From NCBI GenBank assembly GCA_002049455.2, contig KV918845.1, positions 1-64,000 of the forward strand: DNA of 64,000 nucleotides. The letters run 5' to 3'. Shown here piece after piece: positions 52,690 to 63,976 of the stretch. The notes beneath the pieces are model-generated. The model saw nothing but the letters and a program-made list of their open reading frames with translations. It had not been told where the DNA came from and did no database searches. The stretch's first letter is position 1. The number at the start of each line of letters is the position of its first letter. This DNA is from Porphyra umbilicalis (taxonomy: Eukaryota; Rhodophyta; Bangiophyceae; Bangiales; Bangiaceae). The translations under genes and the position numbers were made by a program.

Positions 52690-54408
52690 GTTGAAATGAT
52701 CACCGTTCTCCCCTCTCCGTGGTTGTAGCACTGCGCGTCGCAGTCGCACCTGAACATCAGCCGCACCGGACGTCGCGCACCATGCACCATGACGCCGTCA
52801 CGCAGGAGGGCGTCAATTTGCGGCAGGTGCGTCTCCATCATGGCGGCCAGCGCTTCGTACTTGTCGTTGTCACACGGGCCAACTCCGACCAGGATGGTGT
52901 TCGACGGGCTATTCGGGTGCGCCTGGTTAATAATCAAAGCCACAATTTTCACCGTCCCAGGATCTCCGCCATTTTCCAGACTGACAACGATCTGCACGTC
53001 CGGTCCCGACGTGGCGGGCGAGCCAGGACAGGCGACCGCTGCTGCGGCAACACCGGATGCGGCGGTCGCCGCGTCGTCCCGCCGAGGCATTGGCCGGCAT
53101 CTCCACGAACAGTCCGCCGTCGCACAGGGCCGACAAGCGCTCCTGAATGGCCGCGGTAAGTGAGATAAGATGAGCCCCCGAGCCTGTCACGACCACCTTC
53201 TTGCCAGGCAGTGCGGACAGCTCGCGCCGCTCAGCACGCAGTATAGGCAGGATGCAGAGGCCGCTGGCGGCCCCTCCGAGTGCCAATCTCCAGCGGTTGA
53301 AGCAAACATTTCTCATGGACCGAGCCGCCACAAGGCCCACCTGCTTGGTGACAGAGATTTGGACGGCACCGCGCGAGGGCCGCGTCCTGCAGCGCGTGGT
53401 CTTCGCCACCCCAACCTGCGCCCCCCCCCGTTGCAGCCGACGCGCCGCCTCGCGGCGCTTGTTGGTCTGGCTCGTTTTGACCTGGGCCTTCCTCCTCGAC
53501 AGCTGTCGTAGGTCGGCGCGCACGCTTCCATTCTTGTGTCGGAGGCGGATCTCGGGGCGTTCACCACGCCACATAATTACACTTGTAATGTCCTCAAGTG
53601 TCGACTTGTCCTGCTCCCCGTCTTAATTTCCGGCCCTGAGACCATCAAGGAATTCCCGACAACTGGAAAGTGCCGGCAGCTTGGTCGCCGACGACGGTGG
53701 TGGTTGGATGGGCTCACTACTGAGCTCGCCACCAGAGGCAAACAACAGCCGTCGACGCGCGTCGACTGGGAGCTCCTGCGGCTGTGCACCTTCCCCCACG
53801 TGTGTGGGGGAGACCGCGTGGCGGCGCTGCCCCAGCGACTCCGCTCTTGCGGCTGCCTACCGCTGCCCGCCCAAGCGGTCGACCGTCCCCGAGGAGGCGC
53901 CGTCTGAAAAAGCCCGTCGAAACGCCCATGCTAGCCGACTGGGTGCCGACCGACAGTGCAGAGCCGAGCCAGCCGTCCTGAGGAATACAGGGGGGGGGGG
54001 AGCTTGTGCTTGCCCGAGGTGGGGCAGCAGGCGCGGGGCGAGCGGAACGCCAGGGGTGGGTACGCCCGCGGTGGGGGAGCGGGGGGGCAGGGTAGTGGCC
54101 GACAGAGAGGGAGTCAGATCGCGACGTGCCGCCCTCTTGTGCCGAGCACAGCACCTGTCGCAAAGACCGAGGGGGGTCCCTGTGCTGTGCAAACCCAATG
54201 CCGCCGCCCCACGCTTGCACGCGACAACTGGAAGGCGCGCAACGAGGTCTGGAGAGGAGCCACTGGGGCACGTCTGGGCCCAGTCGCGCCAATCGGCCAT
54301 TCCTGATGTCGGTTTCAGGAGAAGGCGCGCGCAGTCGACGCAAAGGTACGCCCATATCGTGCGTCCAAAGGACTGCACGACGTCTACTGTGGTTGCCCTG
54401 TTTCCCAT
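52690..54408 (-). pseudogene. Unclassified repeat-encoded protein, copy 2 (truncated)
   Basis: A second, diverged relative of copy 1, immediately upstream of it in the same orientation. It has the Cys-rich N part (LCDRCCARHKRAARRD, and IWAYLCVDCARLL), a middle part (ILRAERRELSALPGKKVVVT, then LISLTAAIQERLSALCDGGL) and the start of the last part (IVALIINQAHPNSPSNTILV, ALAAMMETHLPQIDALLRDG). It then ends where copy 1 begins. The middle blocks align by eye with those of copy 1 but with many differences, so this is an old duplication or two related elements. It is broken in a few places and lacks the P-C-x-W-C region. Confidence 0.5.
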
Positions 54409-55659
54409 TCACAATAACCTGAAAAAGGGGGGGGGGGTACGTAGATAGTACGCGGAAAATGTGAGTGCCTCTGTTTCAGTCTGCAGATCCCAGCCGCTCC
54501 CCCCCCTCCCCCTACACCGCTGCGGGCTGCTCCTCACAAAACGGTCGCACTTACATCCGGTCTCCATCGTCGTCCGCCATATTGCACCCCTCCACAGCAG
54601 GAAGACAACCAGTCGGCGATCGTATGGGCTCGGGGGCCTCTGGAACGCCTGCAGGCGACCGGCGTGGAAACGAGCGGGCAAAAAAACGCGGGCAACACGT
54701 TATCCGGTGGATCACGGCTCGATCCATGGCTCATCCTCTCCGGTCAGCCACCCCTCTCACAGGGGCATTGAAGGCCTATAAATTTGGGACGCGTCCCAAA
54801 TCGCCCTTGACCAGTGGTATTTTAGCACGTTGCAGCTCTGTCCTGTGTATTGCTCAGACCCGTAAGAGTCACCTTAACTAAAGGTCGATTCCACGCATTA
54901 AGGCGCATGAGCACGACTCATATTGGCGCGCACAGAACTCGGCAATGGAACGAGCGTTGGCGCTCCGCATGAATGAATCATGGAGCCTACTTCATCAGAT
55001 TTTTTATGACACACATTCAGGTGGCTACGACAATAGGCTTGAGAGATAGACGTTTTTCCTTGCATCCCACCGTTGTCTTGAACGCCTTACTATGGAATAA
55101 ATGCCCCGCTGATGACGCTGCAGGCGGTAACTCGACGTGGCTAGGTAACAAAATGCGCGTCATCGGTGCTGCGGGGAAGCCTGGACGACATTTGTGGCCG
55201 TTGGTCAACATGGGCGGTGGTGGTGGGGCGCAGGCCTTCTTCGACATACAGTATTCACAGAAAGAGCTCCTCCATCAGTCCCAATAGGGGCGCTGATTCG
55301 TCAATCGGCCTTGTTCCAGGTGGGATGCTTTCCGGGTTCCTGACCGTCCATTCTTACCTCGGAAGCGACACTTGGTCGATCTATTCGTTGATTGGTGGGT
55401 GATGGAGGTAAACCCCTCGCTGCTTTCGGCGGATGTCGCTCTGTCGTATTGTGTTGGGAATAGAATTAGACAACTGCCAGTGTGGTTTCAGCTGTCGTAG
55501 TTCTGGTCCGCAAGCAGTCCCCCCCGCTCGTGCCAGCGAGCCTCCAGCGTAGTCGTCCATTGCGAGGGCTCAGGCTGGGTGGGAGGTGTGCGTGCACGTG
55601 TACGGGGGGGGGGCTGCTGGCCGCGGCGTCGTCACCGTACTGCCATGCTCTCTCTTCGA

Positions 55660-55790
55660 CGCGCGCGCCGCATCCGCTCCTTCTTTGGGCCCGCGCTCCG
55701 CATCCGCCCCTTTTTTTGCCCCCCCGCCCTCCCCCTTTCTTTGCGCCCGCGCGCCGCATCTGCCCCTTTATTTTCCCCCCTCCCTCCCCC
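55660..55790. repeat. Imperfect tandem array of about three C/T-rich units
   Basis: Units of roughly 45 bp contain CGCGCNCCGCATCYGC followed by a T run and a C run. All are on the same strand. No function visible. Confidence 0.6.
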
Positions 55791-56289
55791 TATCCGCACG
55801 CCATGCGATTCGCGCTGTACTCTTGTTCGTTTTTTTCCTGCATGCGTTCCACGTCCTTCCACGTTCCCCCGTCCGGCCCCAGCCGGGATGTTCACTCATC
55901 TCTTGTTCATTTCTTGAGGCATCTGCCGGCCTCCGCTGTCGATCTCCCCCTGCGTGTGGCGGCACACCGGGTGCTGTGCTTGTTTCCTTCGCTGACCATT
56001 GCTTCATACTGAGAACCATACGACAAAGATGAAGATAATGAGGACCGACAATGGGGACGCTACAACTGGAGAAGAGAAAATGACACAACGACAACTGGGG
56101 AAGAAAAAAGGGACCCAACGCCGTGGTGGTCAGAAGAGCAAAGGGACAGGACGACGAGCCGTCATTATAGTGACGAAGCTCGAAATTCTGTGACAGCATT
56201 GGAAAGACACGCTCCCTCAAAGTACAACACTTCTGCTGAATAATACATCACAATACCAATTGCTCTCCATCACCCCAGCAACATGGTAT

Positions 56290-56360
56290 TTCACACGAGT
56301 CAGCTGCTTCACCCATTCTACACATTGTGTAGACTGGGCGAAGCAGCTGATTCGTGTGAA
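56290..56360. repeat. Near-perfect 71-bp palindrome (hairpin)
   Basis: The left arm (56290-56324) begins TTCACACGAGTCAGCTGCTT. The complement of the right arm (56360-56325) begins TTCACACGAATCAGCTGCTT. The arms are about 35 bp with roughly four mismatches and essentially no loop. It could be a foldback element, a recombination relic or a small-RNA hairpin. There is no flanking duplication that I can see. Confidence 0.8.
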
Positions 56361-57130
56361 GGGAAACAAATGGGAAAAATGCACACTGAGAACCACTGCA
56401 CTGCGCAGATTTCCAGCTTGCGGGGGGTGGCGCTCCGGCCGTGGTGCGGACACTGTCCAGCTCACTCCCACGTCGGCTGGGACCAGTGCTATACCTCACG
56501 GGCAGTGAGTTTTTTCCTTATGTCCGACACGAAGCAGCAGAGCACAACAGGCCGAGAAAATGTGGCCATCCATTGCGTCCGTGAAGGAAGGCCACGGCGC
56601 GGTAACATATGGAGAATGCACATCTTCCTGAGGGACAGAGACGTCGGTATCATCCTGAATAATGAAGAATCTCACCATTAGCTGGATGCTACGGAAGTGA
56701 GGGGCACATGACATCATTATTTGCTTCATTTTCTTCGACGTCGACCGGGACAGAGCACCGTTTACAGTATTTATTACGTGGAAACAAAGTGCAAACTAGT
56801 GACTGCTGAAGTTTTCCAAAACTGTGTGTCTGTGTTCTCACGAAAAGTGGAAGCTTCGCTACCTGGTCCCTGCCCTGGGGGACGTACTTGTATATTCTAT
56901 CAAGGCCATGATGACGGCGATGACAGAAAGCGGTCATTTTACATATGGTAGGGGGGAGGGGGCGCTGGGGCGCCGTGGGCGGCGATGAGGGTAGCTTGAC
57001 CTGGATGAAAATAGTCCTGAACCACGCAGTTTCTCAACCAGAAGGCCGGCAGGAAAGGCGGAGTGGGTGCCGGGGGACTGTCAACAACGGCGGGGGAGGA
57101 CGTGGGTGGCGCCTGACGGCTCCCACAAAG

Positions 57131-57158
57131 TAACCCGCATGGAGGGGACCGGGGTGCC
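57131..57158 (-). repeat. B2 repeat of the DIRS-like element
   Basis: A 28-bp sequence containing CCCGCATGGAGGGGACC, identical to B1 at 57587-57614. It marks the probable 3' end of the element. Confidence 0.8.
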
Positions 57159-57305
57159 TAAAGTACGTTTACGTCATGTGATTGGCTAAACTACGTGGCT
57201 AACTAACGAACAAGAGAAGAGCTAACAGGATCAAAACAAACAAACGAGAGGGGGGACACAGGTCCCCGCTGCGGAGGCAGCCATGAAGGGCGGGAGAGGG
57301 TTGGG

Positions 57306-57585
57306 GAGCGCGAGAGGGCGGACGTGCGGCTCGGCGCCGCGATGGAGGAGGCGCCCGGCACCGGCGTCTAAGGGCGCCCCCCACGCAAGGCGGCACCCAC
57401 CGCCGCCGACCACAGCCGTCGCCAACGCGGGCGACGCGCGGTGCCGCCGCATCCGCCATCCCGCCCCTGGACGCCAGACCCGGGGCGGGTAAAAGCCCAC
57501 CGACGCCCGACCGCCCGGCGCCAAGCAGTGGCACCCCCCCCAGGAGAGAGCTGCATTACCCGACTGGATATGGCTGACAGGGAGC
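57306..57585 (-). repeat. A2 internal repeat of the DIRS-like element
   Basis: About 280 bp, the partner of A1, placed after the tracts coding for recombinase. It lies between the B1 and B2 copies. Confidence 0.9.
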
Positions 57586-57586
57586 A

Positions 57587-57614
57587 TAACCCGCATGGAG
57601 GGGACCGGGGTGCC
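57587..57614 (-). repeat. B1 repeat of the DIRS-like element
   Basis: A 28-bp copy identical to B2, directly abutting A2 and just beyond the recombinase stop. Confidence 0.8.
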
Positions 57615-57646
57615 CACCAGATGGAGTGAACGCGCCCACCGCGGGG

Positions 57647-58801
57647 TCACCCCCGTGGCAGGAAGCGGTCAAAGAACCGGCGGGCCGCCGGGCACGGGTC
57701 CACCAACGCGTCGATGTAGTGCTTGTGGGCGGTCACAGAGTCCCGGCGGCTGTGGCCGAGCAGGGCCACAATGCGCCCGTCCGGCACCCCGGCCGCGTAC
57801 GCGGCGGTCGCGGCGCCGCCGCGCGTGAAGTAGGGCGAGAAGAACGCGCCGAGCGGAGCCGAGATGCCCAAGGCCGCGCAAACCTCGGCGAGCCAGCGCG
57901 CCATGTCGTCGCGCGTCGGCGGCCGGAGGGAGCCGAGCGAGGAGAACACTGGCTGGGCGGGTGGGGCGCCCGCCGCGGAGAGCCAGGCGAGACGGTCGCG
58001 GAGGAGGTCGAGCGGCAGGTCCGGCTGGCGTGGCGCCGGAGGGATGGTATAGGTCAAACGGTGGGCCCCCCGGCGCCGTTCCGCGTTCTTGTAGCGCACC
58101 ACCTGGAAGTCGACGCCGCCGTCGGGCCGCAGCGCGAAGTCCGCCAGCGTCAGCCGCAAGAGCTCCGCCGTGCGGCGAAAGAAAAGGAAGGCCGTCGTGA
58201 TGGTAGTCATCTTGGCGCGCGTCACGGGGCAGGTGGTGTTGGCCGCCGCCTCGGCGATAGCCCAGGCGGCCGCGGCGGGGAACTTGGCGCGTTCGGGCGG
58301 CAGGACGCCGATTCGGCCGAACCAGCACCGGGCGAAGCCCGCGCGCACGGACGCCAGGAAGGGCCCCGTCGCCGGCCGGACGAAGCCAACCGTCGCGTGC
58401 CTGGTGTTGATGGGGGAGATGTACGACTGCAGGCTCGACGGGCGCTCAGTGGCGCGCGAGAAGAGGGAGGCGAGGTAGGCGGCAACCGTGTCCGCCGTGG
58501 CGGGGAGCGCCGTCCGCCCGGTCGACGCGCACAAGACGGTAAACTGCCGCCAGTGCTGCTCATACTTGGCGGCGGTGTCCGGCGTCAGCGACGACACGTG
58601 CAGGTCGGCAGCGACGCGCGCAGCGGCGTCCCCGCCAAGGCGGTCCACGACGTTGGCGTGCACAAACGCGTGCCAGCGGCCGGCGGCCACGCCCTCCCGC
58701 CGCGCAAGAATCGCAGCGCCACCGTCCGCCAGGCCGGATTGGGCGCGGGCGTGCGGCCGCGCCCGAGGGTGTAGTGCACTGTCGCGGGCGGCAGGAAGCA
58801 C
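57647..58801 (-). CDS. Tyrosine recombinase of the DIRS-like element
   Basis: A phage-integrase-type recombinase part. It has an N-terminal SAM-like helical region (YEQHWRQFTVLCASTGRTAL) and a catalytic region. The latter has an Arg in FFRRTAELLRLTLADF and the C-terminal signature with GLLGHSRRDS-like H-x-x-R (VALLGHSRRDSVTAHKHYID) and a final Tyr. It replaces the DDE integrase of LTR elements and would insert a circular DNA form. It ends just before repeat B1. Confidence 0.85.
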   Translation of the reverse strand: MLPAARDSALHPRARPHARAQSGLADGGAAILARREGVAAGRWHAFVHANVVDRLGGDAAARVAADLHVSSLTPDTAAKYEQHWRQFTVLCASTGRTALPATADTVAAYLASLFSRATERPSSLQSYISPINTRHATVGFVRPATGPFLASVRAGFARCWFGRIGVLPPERAKFPAAAAWAIAEAAANTTCPVTRAKMTTITTAFLFFRRTAELLRLTLADFALRPDGGVDFQVVRYKNAERRRGAHRLTYTIPPAPRQPDLPLDLLRDRLAWLSAAGAPPAQPVFSSLGSLRPPTRDDMARWLAEVCAALGISAPLGAFFSPYFTRGGAATAAYAAGVPDGRIVALLGHSRRDSVTAHKHYIDALVDPCPAARRFFDRFLPRG

Positions 58802-61668
58802 ACCGCGTCCGCCCGCCCGCGCGCCTCAGCCCACCGAGGCTGGGCGCGCCACACCGGAAGCACCGCCACGACGGTGGCCGCATCTGCGACCGTCTTGCGC
58901 AGCAGCAGGGCCGCCTTGGAGAAGGGCGGGTTGGCGAAGTTGCCCTCGCCCGCCCAGTCCTGTGTCCACGCGTCGACCGCCTCGCAGCCGGGGTCCAAAT
59001 GCCAGCTGTTGTAGCGCGGCAATTGCGTGTTCGTCACCGACGCAAAGCGGTCGACCGTGAGTGGGCCCCAGGCCGCGTCCAGGGCGGCAAACACGGCCGG
59101 AAACAACCGCCAGTCCGTGCGGTCGGCATTGCGCGAGAGACGGTCGGCGGCCACGTTGGCCACCGACGGGAGCCACGACGCTCGGACGCGCACCCCCATG
59201 GCCTCGAGGGTGCCGTGGAGGCGGCGGACCTCGGCCATCAGCCGGGGAGAGCGGGAGCACATGGCGTTCAGCACGCCCATCGTGACCCGTTAGTCCGTCC
59301 GCACGTCGAGCACCGCCCCCGAGGAGAACAAGTGGCTGTACGACTGCACCGCCAGGCGGACGGCCATCAACTCCTTGAAGTTGATGTGCTCGTCCGCGAC
59401 AGCCGGGGAGAAGAAGCCCCGGGCCGGCACCAACCGCTGATACGTCGCGCCCCAGCCATAAGGGCTGGCGTCCGTGGTCACCTCCCCCGCCGGAGTCGGG
59501 TCCCAGAGGGCCCGCCCAATGGCCGCGGAGGCGCCCAAGCCCGCCCACCGCCCCAAGTCCCGCAGCGCCTGCGCCTCCAGGCGCGCGTCGCGACGCCCCC
59601 AAGCCCCACGCAGCGCGTCGTATATCGACCGCAGGCGGTAACGGGCGAGGGAGACGGCGAGAAGGGTAGACACCGCCAACCCGCAGAAGCGCCGGAGGCG
59701 GCCAAACGGGACCAAGCGGCAATGGTAGGCCGCGCGGTACTGGAGGCGGCGAGCGGCGAGGCGGAGGCGGTCGAGGCGTGCAGGGGGGAGGAGAGGCAGT
59801 TGGCGACGGGTGTCGACAACAAATCCGAGCAGCGGCAAGTGGGTCGTACCGGTGGCGGAGCCCTTGTCCGGTGAGACCTGTAAGCCGAACGCCGCGAAAA
59901 CGCGCAGCGCCGCCCGCCGCCCCTCCGTCGCGGCCAGCGCGGACGCCGGCGCGGCGCCCGGCGGGGCCGCCGCAAAGTCGTCGATGTAGCCCATGGCGCG
60001 AAATCCGGCCAGTCGCAACGCCGCCAAGACGGGGCGGCAGAGCTTGGTCCAGGCCCACGGAGCCAGCGACAGACCAAACGGCAGGGACTGGGGCTCGTAG
60101 AAATGCCCGGAGATGCGGAAAACCAGGTAGGGGCGCACGTCTCTGTGGAGAGTGAGGTGGTGGTAGGCCGATTTGACGTCCCAGGACACCAGGTGGTCGT
60201 CCTTTAACAGCTGCGTGACGAAAGTCGATAGGGACTCGTAGCCGAACGGGCGCTTGGGCAGGAAGCGGTTGACGTGCTTGTAGTTGATGACGAGGCGCGG
60301 GGCGTCCGGCAGGTTGGTCACAAACGCGTCCGACACCCAGGGCGCCGCCCGCGCTTCCGCCCGAGACAGCTTCCGGAGCGACTCACGCCCCGTCATGTCC
60401 GCCGCCTTTGCAAGCGCCCACGCCTCCCACTCCGACGGCAACGGCAGCGGCCGTGTCCGGTACGGGGTGGGGGTGGAGGACCATGGCAGCTTGAGCCCGT
60501 ACCTGATCGCGTTGACGACCCAAGTGGAGGCCCCCGACGCGACCCAGTGCGGGAGCGCCCGCCGCAGGGACACGTGCGGCGGAGTGGGCGGCAGCAGCGG
60601 CAGGGGCGCACTGGTGGGCGCCCGGAGGTGCTTGGGGGGCCGCCGCCGCCGGCGGGCCTTGGGGGGGGCAGGCGGCAGGCCAGGCCCGAGAGCCCGCCGC
60701 CCCGTCCGGGAAGGGGAAGACCACCGCGCGCGGACTGCCACGCGGGGGGGCGCCGCGGTGCCGCGAAGAGCCCAAGGGCTCAGGCTTGGAGCGAGGGAGG
60801 AGCCCCCGCACCGCGTCCACCGCCGCGGCCGCCACCCGGCTGGTGGTTCGGGCGCGGGGAGGCGGCGGTAGCCCCCCCCCCGGGCGCGGGCGGGTACGGT
60901 TGGCGCGACTGCCGGCGGGGAGCGCCGCGTCCGCCGCCCCCCCGCCGCCCCCGCGCCCACCGCCCCGACCACCACCCCCACTGCCACCTCCGCCGCCGCC
61001 GTGACTGCCACCACTGCCGCCGCCGCCACCCCCGGGGCCGCGCCCGCCGCCCGGCATAAAGTCGTCAACCTCGTGACCGCCTTGGCCGCGACTGCGGCCG
61101 TGAAGCGCCGCGCGCGCCTCGTCGCGGGCGACCATGACGGCGCGATCTGCGGCGACCCGGGTGTGGTAGCGCGCGACCACGGGGGAGTCGCGCTCGCCCG
61201 CGCGGTTGCGGAAGACATTGGTGTAGAGGTTGTGGCCGTACGGGGACTTGTGGCGCATGAGGATGAGGACGTCGTAGGCGGCCGCGTTGATCGCAAAAAA
61301 CTGATAGGTGGCCGTATGCCACGTCGCGGCGCGGTCGGCAATGGCGGCGCGGGCGATCGAGCCGCGGCTGACGTCGCGCTCCAGCTCCCGCAAGCCGTCG
61401 TTGATGACGGACAGCCAACCGCAGTTATTGTAGGCGAGGGTAGCCTCACGGGTGGTGGCGCCGTGCTCAGGGAAGTTCTGGAGGAACTCCGTGTCGTTTC
61501 GCACCGTGTAGGGCTCGGGGAAGACGCTGTAGGGACCGCGGCGCGCAAAACCCGGTCAGTAGTAGCCCTTGATCTTTGGCCGGCGGCGGAAGACATCGTC
61601 GACCGACGCCCGCGAAAACTGGTCCTCGATGGCGGGCCGGTGGGGGAGGACGCCCTCCCAGTCGTCAT
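58800..61668 (-). mobile_element. Reverse transcriptase, RNase H and methyltransferase-like region
   Basis: Parts of the polyprotein on the complement. Reverse transcriptase has LVINYKHVNRFL, SWDVKSAYHHLTLH, LPFGLSLAPWAWTK and the active site MGYIDDF. RNase H has EVTTDASPYGWGATYQ and HINFKELMAVRLAVQS. Next is a domain with GPLTVDRFASVTNTQLPRYN and EGNFANPPFSKA, as in the DNA-methyltransferase-like part of DIRS elements. Its last stretch overlaps the recombinase region. Confidence 0.85.
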
Positions 61669-62330
61669 CGCTCCAGCCGTCGTCGGGGTCGTCGCCGGGG
61701 GGGGGGGGGGGACGGGGGAGCGAGGGGGGGCACCGGCGGGACTGCATCATCGCCGCCGCCGCCCGCCCCGCCGGCCCCAGCCCCATTGTCAGGCGGGGAG
61801 CCGGCGGGCAGGCCGTCGCCGCCGCCACCGCCGCCGCCAGGGGGCGGATCGTCGCCCGGGGGGGGTTGGTGCCGTGGGGTGGGGGAGGAGGCGGGGGGTC
61901 GGTAGCACTGCGGCCCCCGTCCGCGGCACCCGCGGCCGCGCCGGCTGCCGCCCGCTTGCGCCCCGCTGGCGTGTTTTGGGGCGTCCGAGTCGCGGCGGTG
62001 CCCCCCGCGCGGGCCCGTGGGGGGCAGTAGCCGTCGCCGAAGCCGTACGCCCCGGCGCGTCCCCGTCCGCCCACCGCACACGGCGGGCTAGCGAGCCCCC
62101 GGCAGCGAGAGGGGTAGGGACCGAGTCCGAGCCGTCCGACGAGTCGGGCGGGTCCTCGTCCTCCTCCACCTCCTCCCGCGGGGCCGCCTCGGGCGCCCGC
62201 CGTGCCAACTCCTTACGCAACTCGTCTACCGTCGCGGCCGCGAGACCGCCGGTGTCACGAGTGAAACCAATCAGCGACCCACTGGCCCGCGAGGACCCCA
62301 TGGGGACGTCGTCTTGCGACAGGCCACAGC
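60900..62330 (-). mobile_element. Gag-like region of the DIRS-like element
   Basis: The region upstream of the reverse transcriptase is Gly/Arg/Pro-rich with an acidic stretch. It also has a folded-looking part (LSVINDGLRELERDV, then WHTATYQFFAINAAAYDVLI) resembling the gag-like protein of this order. The assignment is by position and appearance only. Confidence 0.5.
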
Positions 62331-62370
62331 CCGCCGGCAGCCCACGAGCGCCCGGGTGCGGCAGCACCAC

Positions 62371-62651
62371 GAGCGCGAGAGGGCGGACGTGCGGCTCGGC
62401 GCCGCGATGGAGGAGGCGCCCGGCACCGGCGTCTAAGGGCGCCCCCCACGCAAGGCGGCACCCACCGCCGCCGACCACAGCCGTCGCCAACGCGGGCGAC
62501 GCGCGGTGCCGCCTCATCCGCCATCCCGCCCCTGGCCGCCAGACCCGGGGCGGGTAGAAGCCCGCCGACGCCCGACCGCCCGGCGCCAAGCAGTGGCACC
62601 CCCCCCAGGAGAGAGCTGCATTACCCGACTGGACATGGCTGACAGTGAGCA
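62371..62651 (-). repeat. A1 terminal repeat of the DIRS-like element
   Basis: About 281 bp, about 98% identical to 57306-57585. It is the 5' end of the element in its own orientation. Confidence 0.9.
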
Positions 62652-63976
62652 AAAGCGGATCATTGGCCAACGTGGCGACCAGCAACGTGCTTGGATGCTT
62701 CCCAGGAAGTATCGGTACACATTGGGTTGTAGTTCTTAGGAAAGGCACTTGCACGAGCTTCGCTAATAGCCCCCGATGACACTGGGGGGGCTTCTATTAG
62801 TAGATTGTACATTTTCGATAGATCAGAATTCTTTTTCGGTGGTATGGCAGCTCATCTGATAGTGTACATCGTGAGCCAGAAGCCAATGAGAGACCACAGT
62901 AAACGCGGGAAAGCGTTGGACAGTGACCTTGCATTTGGCGGTCACTGGCTAGAGCCAATCAGCATCCATCAGTCAAAAGTCCAAAGCTGCGCGTGAACCG
63001 AGAGCCTCGTGGCTGCGCGCATTTGCACACAGCAGGGCAACTGCAGCTGCGGGCAGCCCTGCCATCAGCTGGCCGGCGGGCTCACTTGGCTTTCAGAGGG
63101 GTGAGGCGGGGCCCGGCCCGGCGCGCCTCGCAAAACGGGTGCGCTGGCACCCCGTCAGCCATCAAAAAGTAGGCCGCCACGAGGCACCTCGCTCGCTCGC
63201 CAAGGTGGGGGCCACGAGGTGCAGGTTGCGCCCCCTGGGCGGGTTTGGCGGCCGCCGCATCGCCCCAGCAGCACCAGTCCGACAGGCCTCTGCCCGAGCT
63301 CGGCCCTTCCCGCCGCCTAGCGCGGTGTAGCGCCGTGTCGTGCCGCACCCCTTGGGACGAGCAGCCTGACTTGGCGGGCCAGTCGGTCGCTGCAGGGCCA
63401 CGAGGTGACGATTGTTTGGCCCTCGCGCCGGCTGCTTTCCCGCCCGGTGCTGTTGACCCTGACCCGCACGCGTCGGCTTGCCTCGTACAACAGCTTGTCT
63501 CCCACCACTACCCGACCGCTCACCTCCCTGCCCATCTCCCCGCCTCTTCACCCCGTGCGTTCCTCGACTCATCTACGGGGCTTCCACGCCTTAACCAGGT
63601 TAACGTTGCGCGCTTGTTCCGGGCCGGCCCGGTGGGGATACTGGGAGGAACAAAGAGCTCGCCGAGCGGCGCTGGGATTGGTTGATTGGGGAGCTCTGGG
63701 TGTATCAAGCCTAGCCCGGCGTGTTGCCGGGTAGCCGCCGACAAACGTCACCGGCGTTGCCTGGAACCGTGTTTGCTGGCTCTTGGTGTCCCCCAGCGGA
63801 ACGAACCCCCCAAGGTCGACCCCCTTGCTGTGTGCGAGGTGGCCTTGCGGCCACCACCCCTCCGGTGCACTCTTCGCCTCTTGCCTCTCCCCGCCTCATC
63901 CACGCTCTCCTTCCTCTTGGCGGCGGCAAGGTCAAGCGTTTGCTGCCTCCTCCCACCGTTGCTTGCATCCGCGGTC
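62652..63976. other. Intergenic, no recognised gene
   Basis: About 1.3 kb. The first 350 bp are AT-richer; from 63,050 it is GC-rich with open frames on both strands that lack domains. The last 200 bp are C/T-rich, like leaders of other genes in the window. Confidence 0.45.

Larger units (their letters stand above)
54409..57130. other. Intergenic, no recognised gene
   Basis: About 2.7 kb with even composition and short ORFs only. It contains a C-rich tandem array and a long hairpin (listed separately). Nothing coding is supported. Confidence 0.45.
57131..62651 (-). mobile_element. DIRS-like tyrosine-recombinase retrotransposon (fossil copy)
   Basis: An element of about 5.5 kb on the complement. 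In element order it has an end repeat A1, a gag-like region, reverse transcriptase with RNase H, a methyltransferase-like domain, a tyrosine recombinase, then repeats B1, A2 and B2. This split direct-repeat order is that of PAT/Ngaro-type relatives of DIRS. The two A repeats are about 98% identical over 280 bp, so the insertion is young. It looks close to whole, with perhaps two to four apparent breaks or ORF boundaries. There are no integrase-type inverted ends and no target duplication that I could see, as expected for this order. Confidence 0.85.

Noticed and set aside
57131-62651. Plain LTR (Gypsy-type) element
   Set aside because: It has a tyrosine recombinase instead of a DDE integrase, and split rather than simple terminal repeats.
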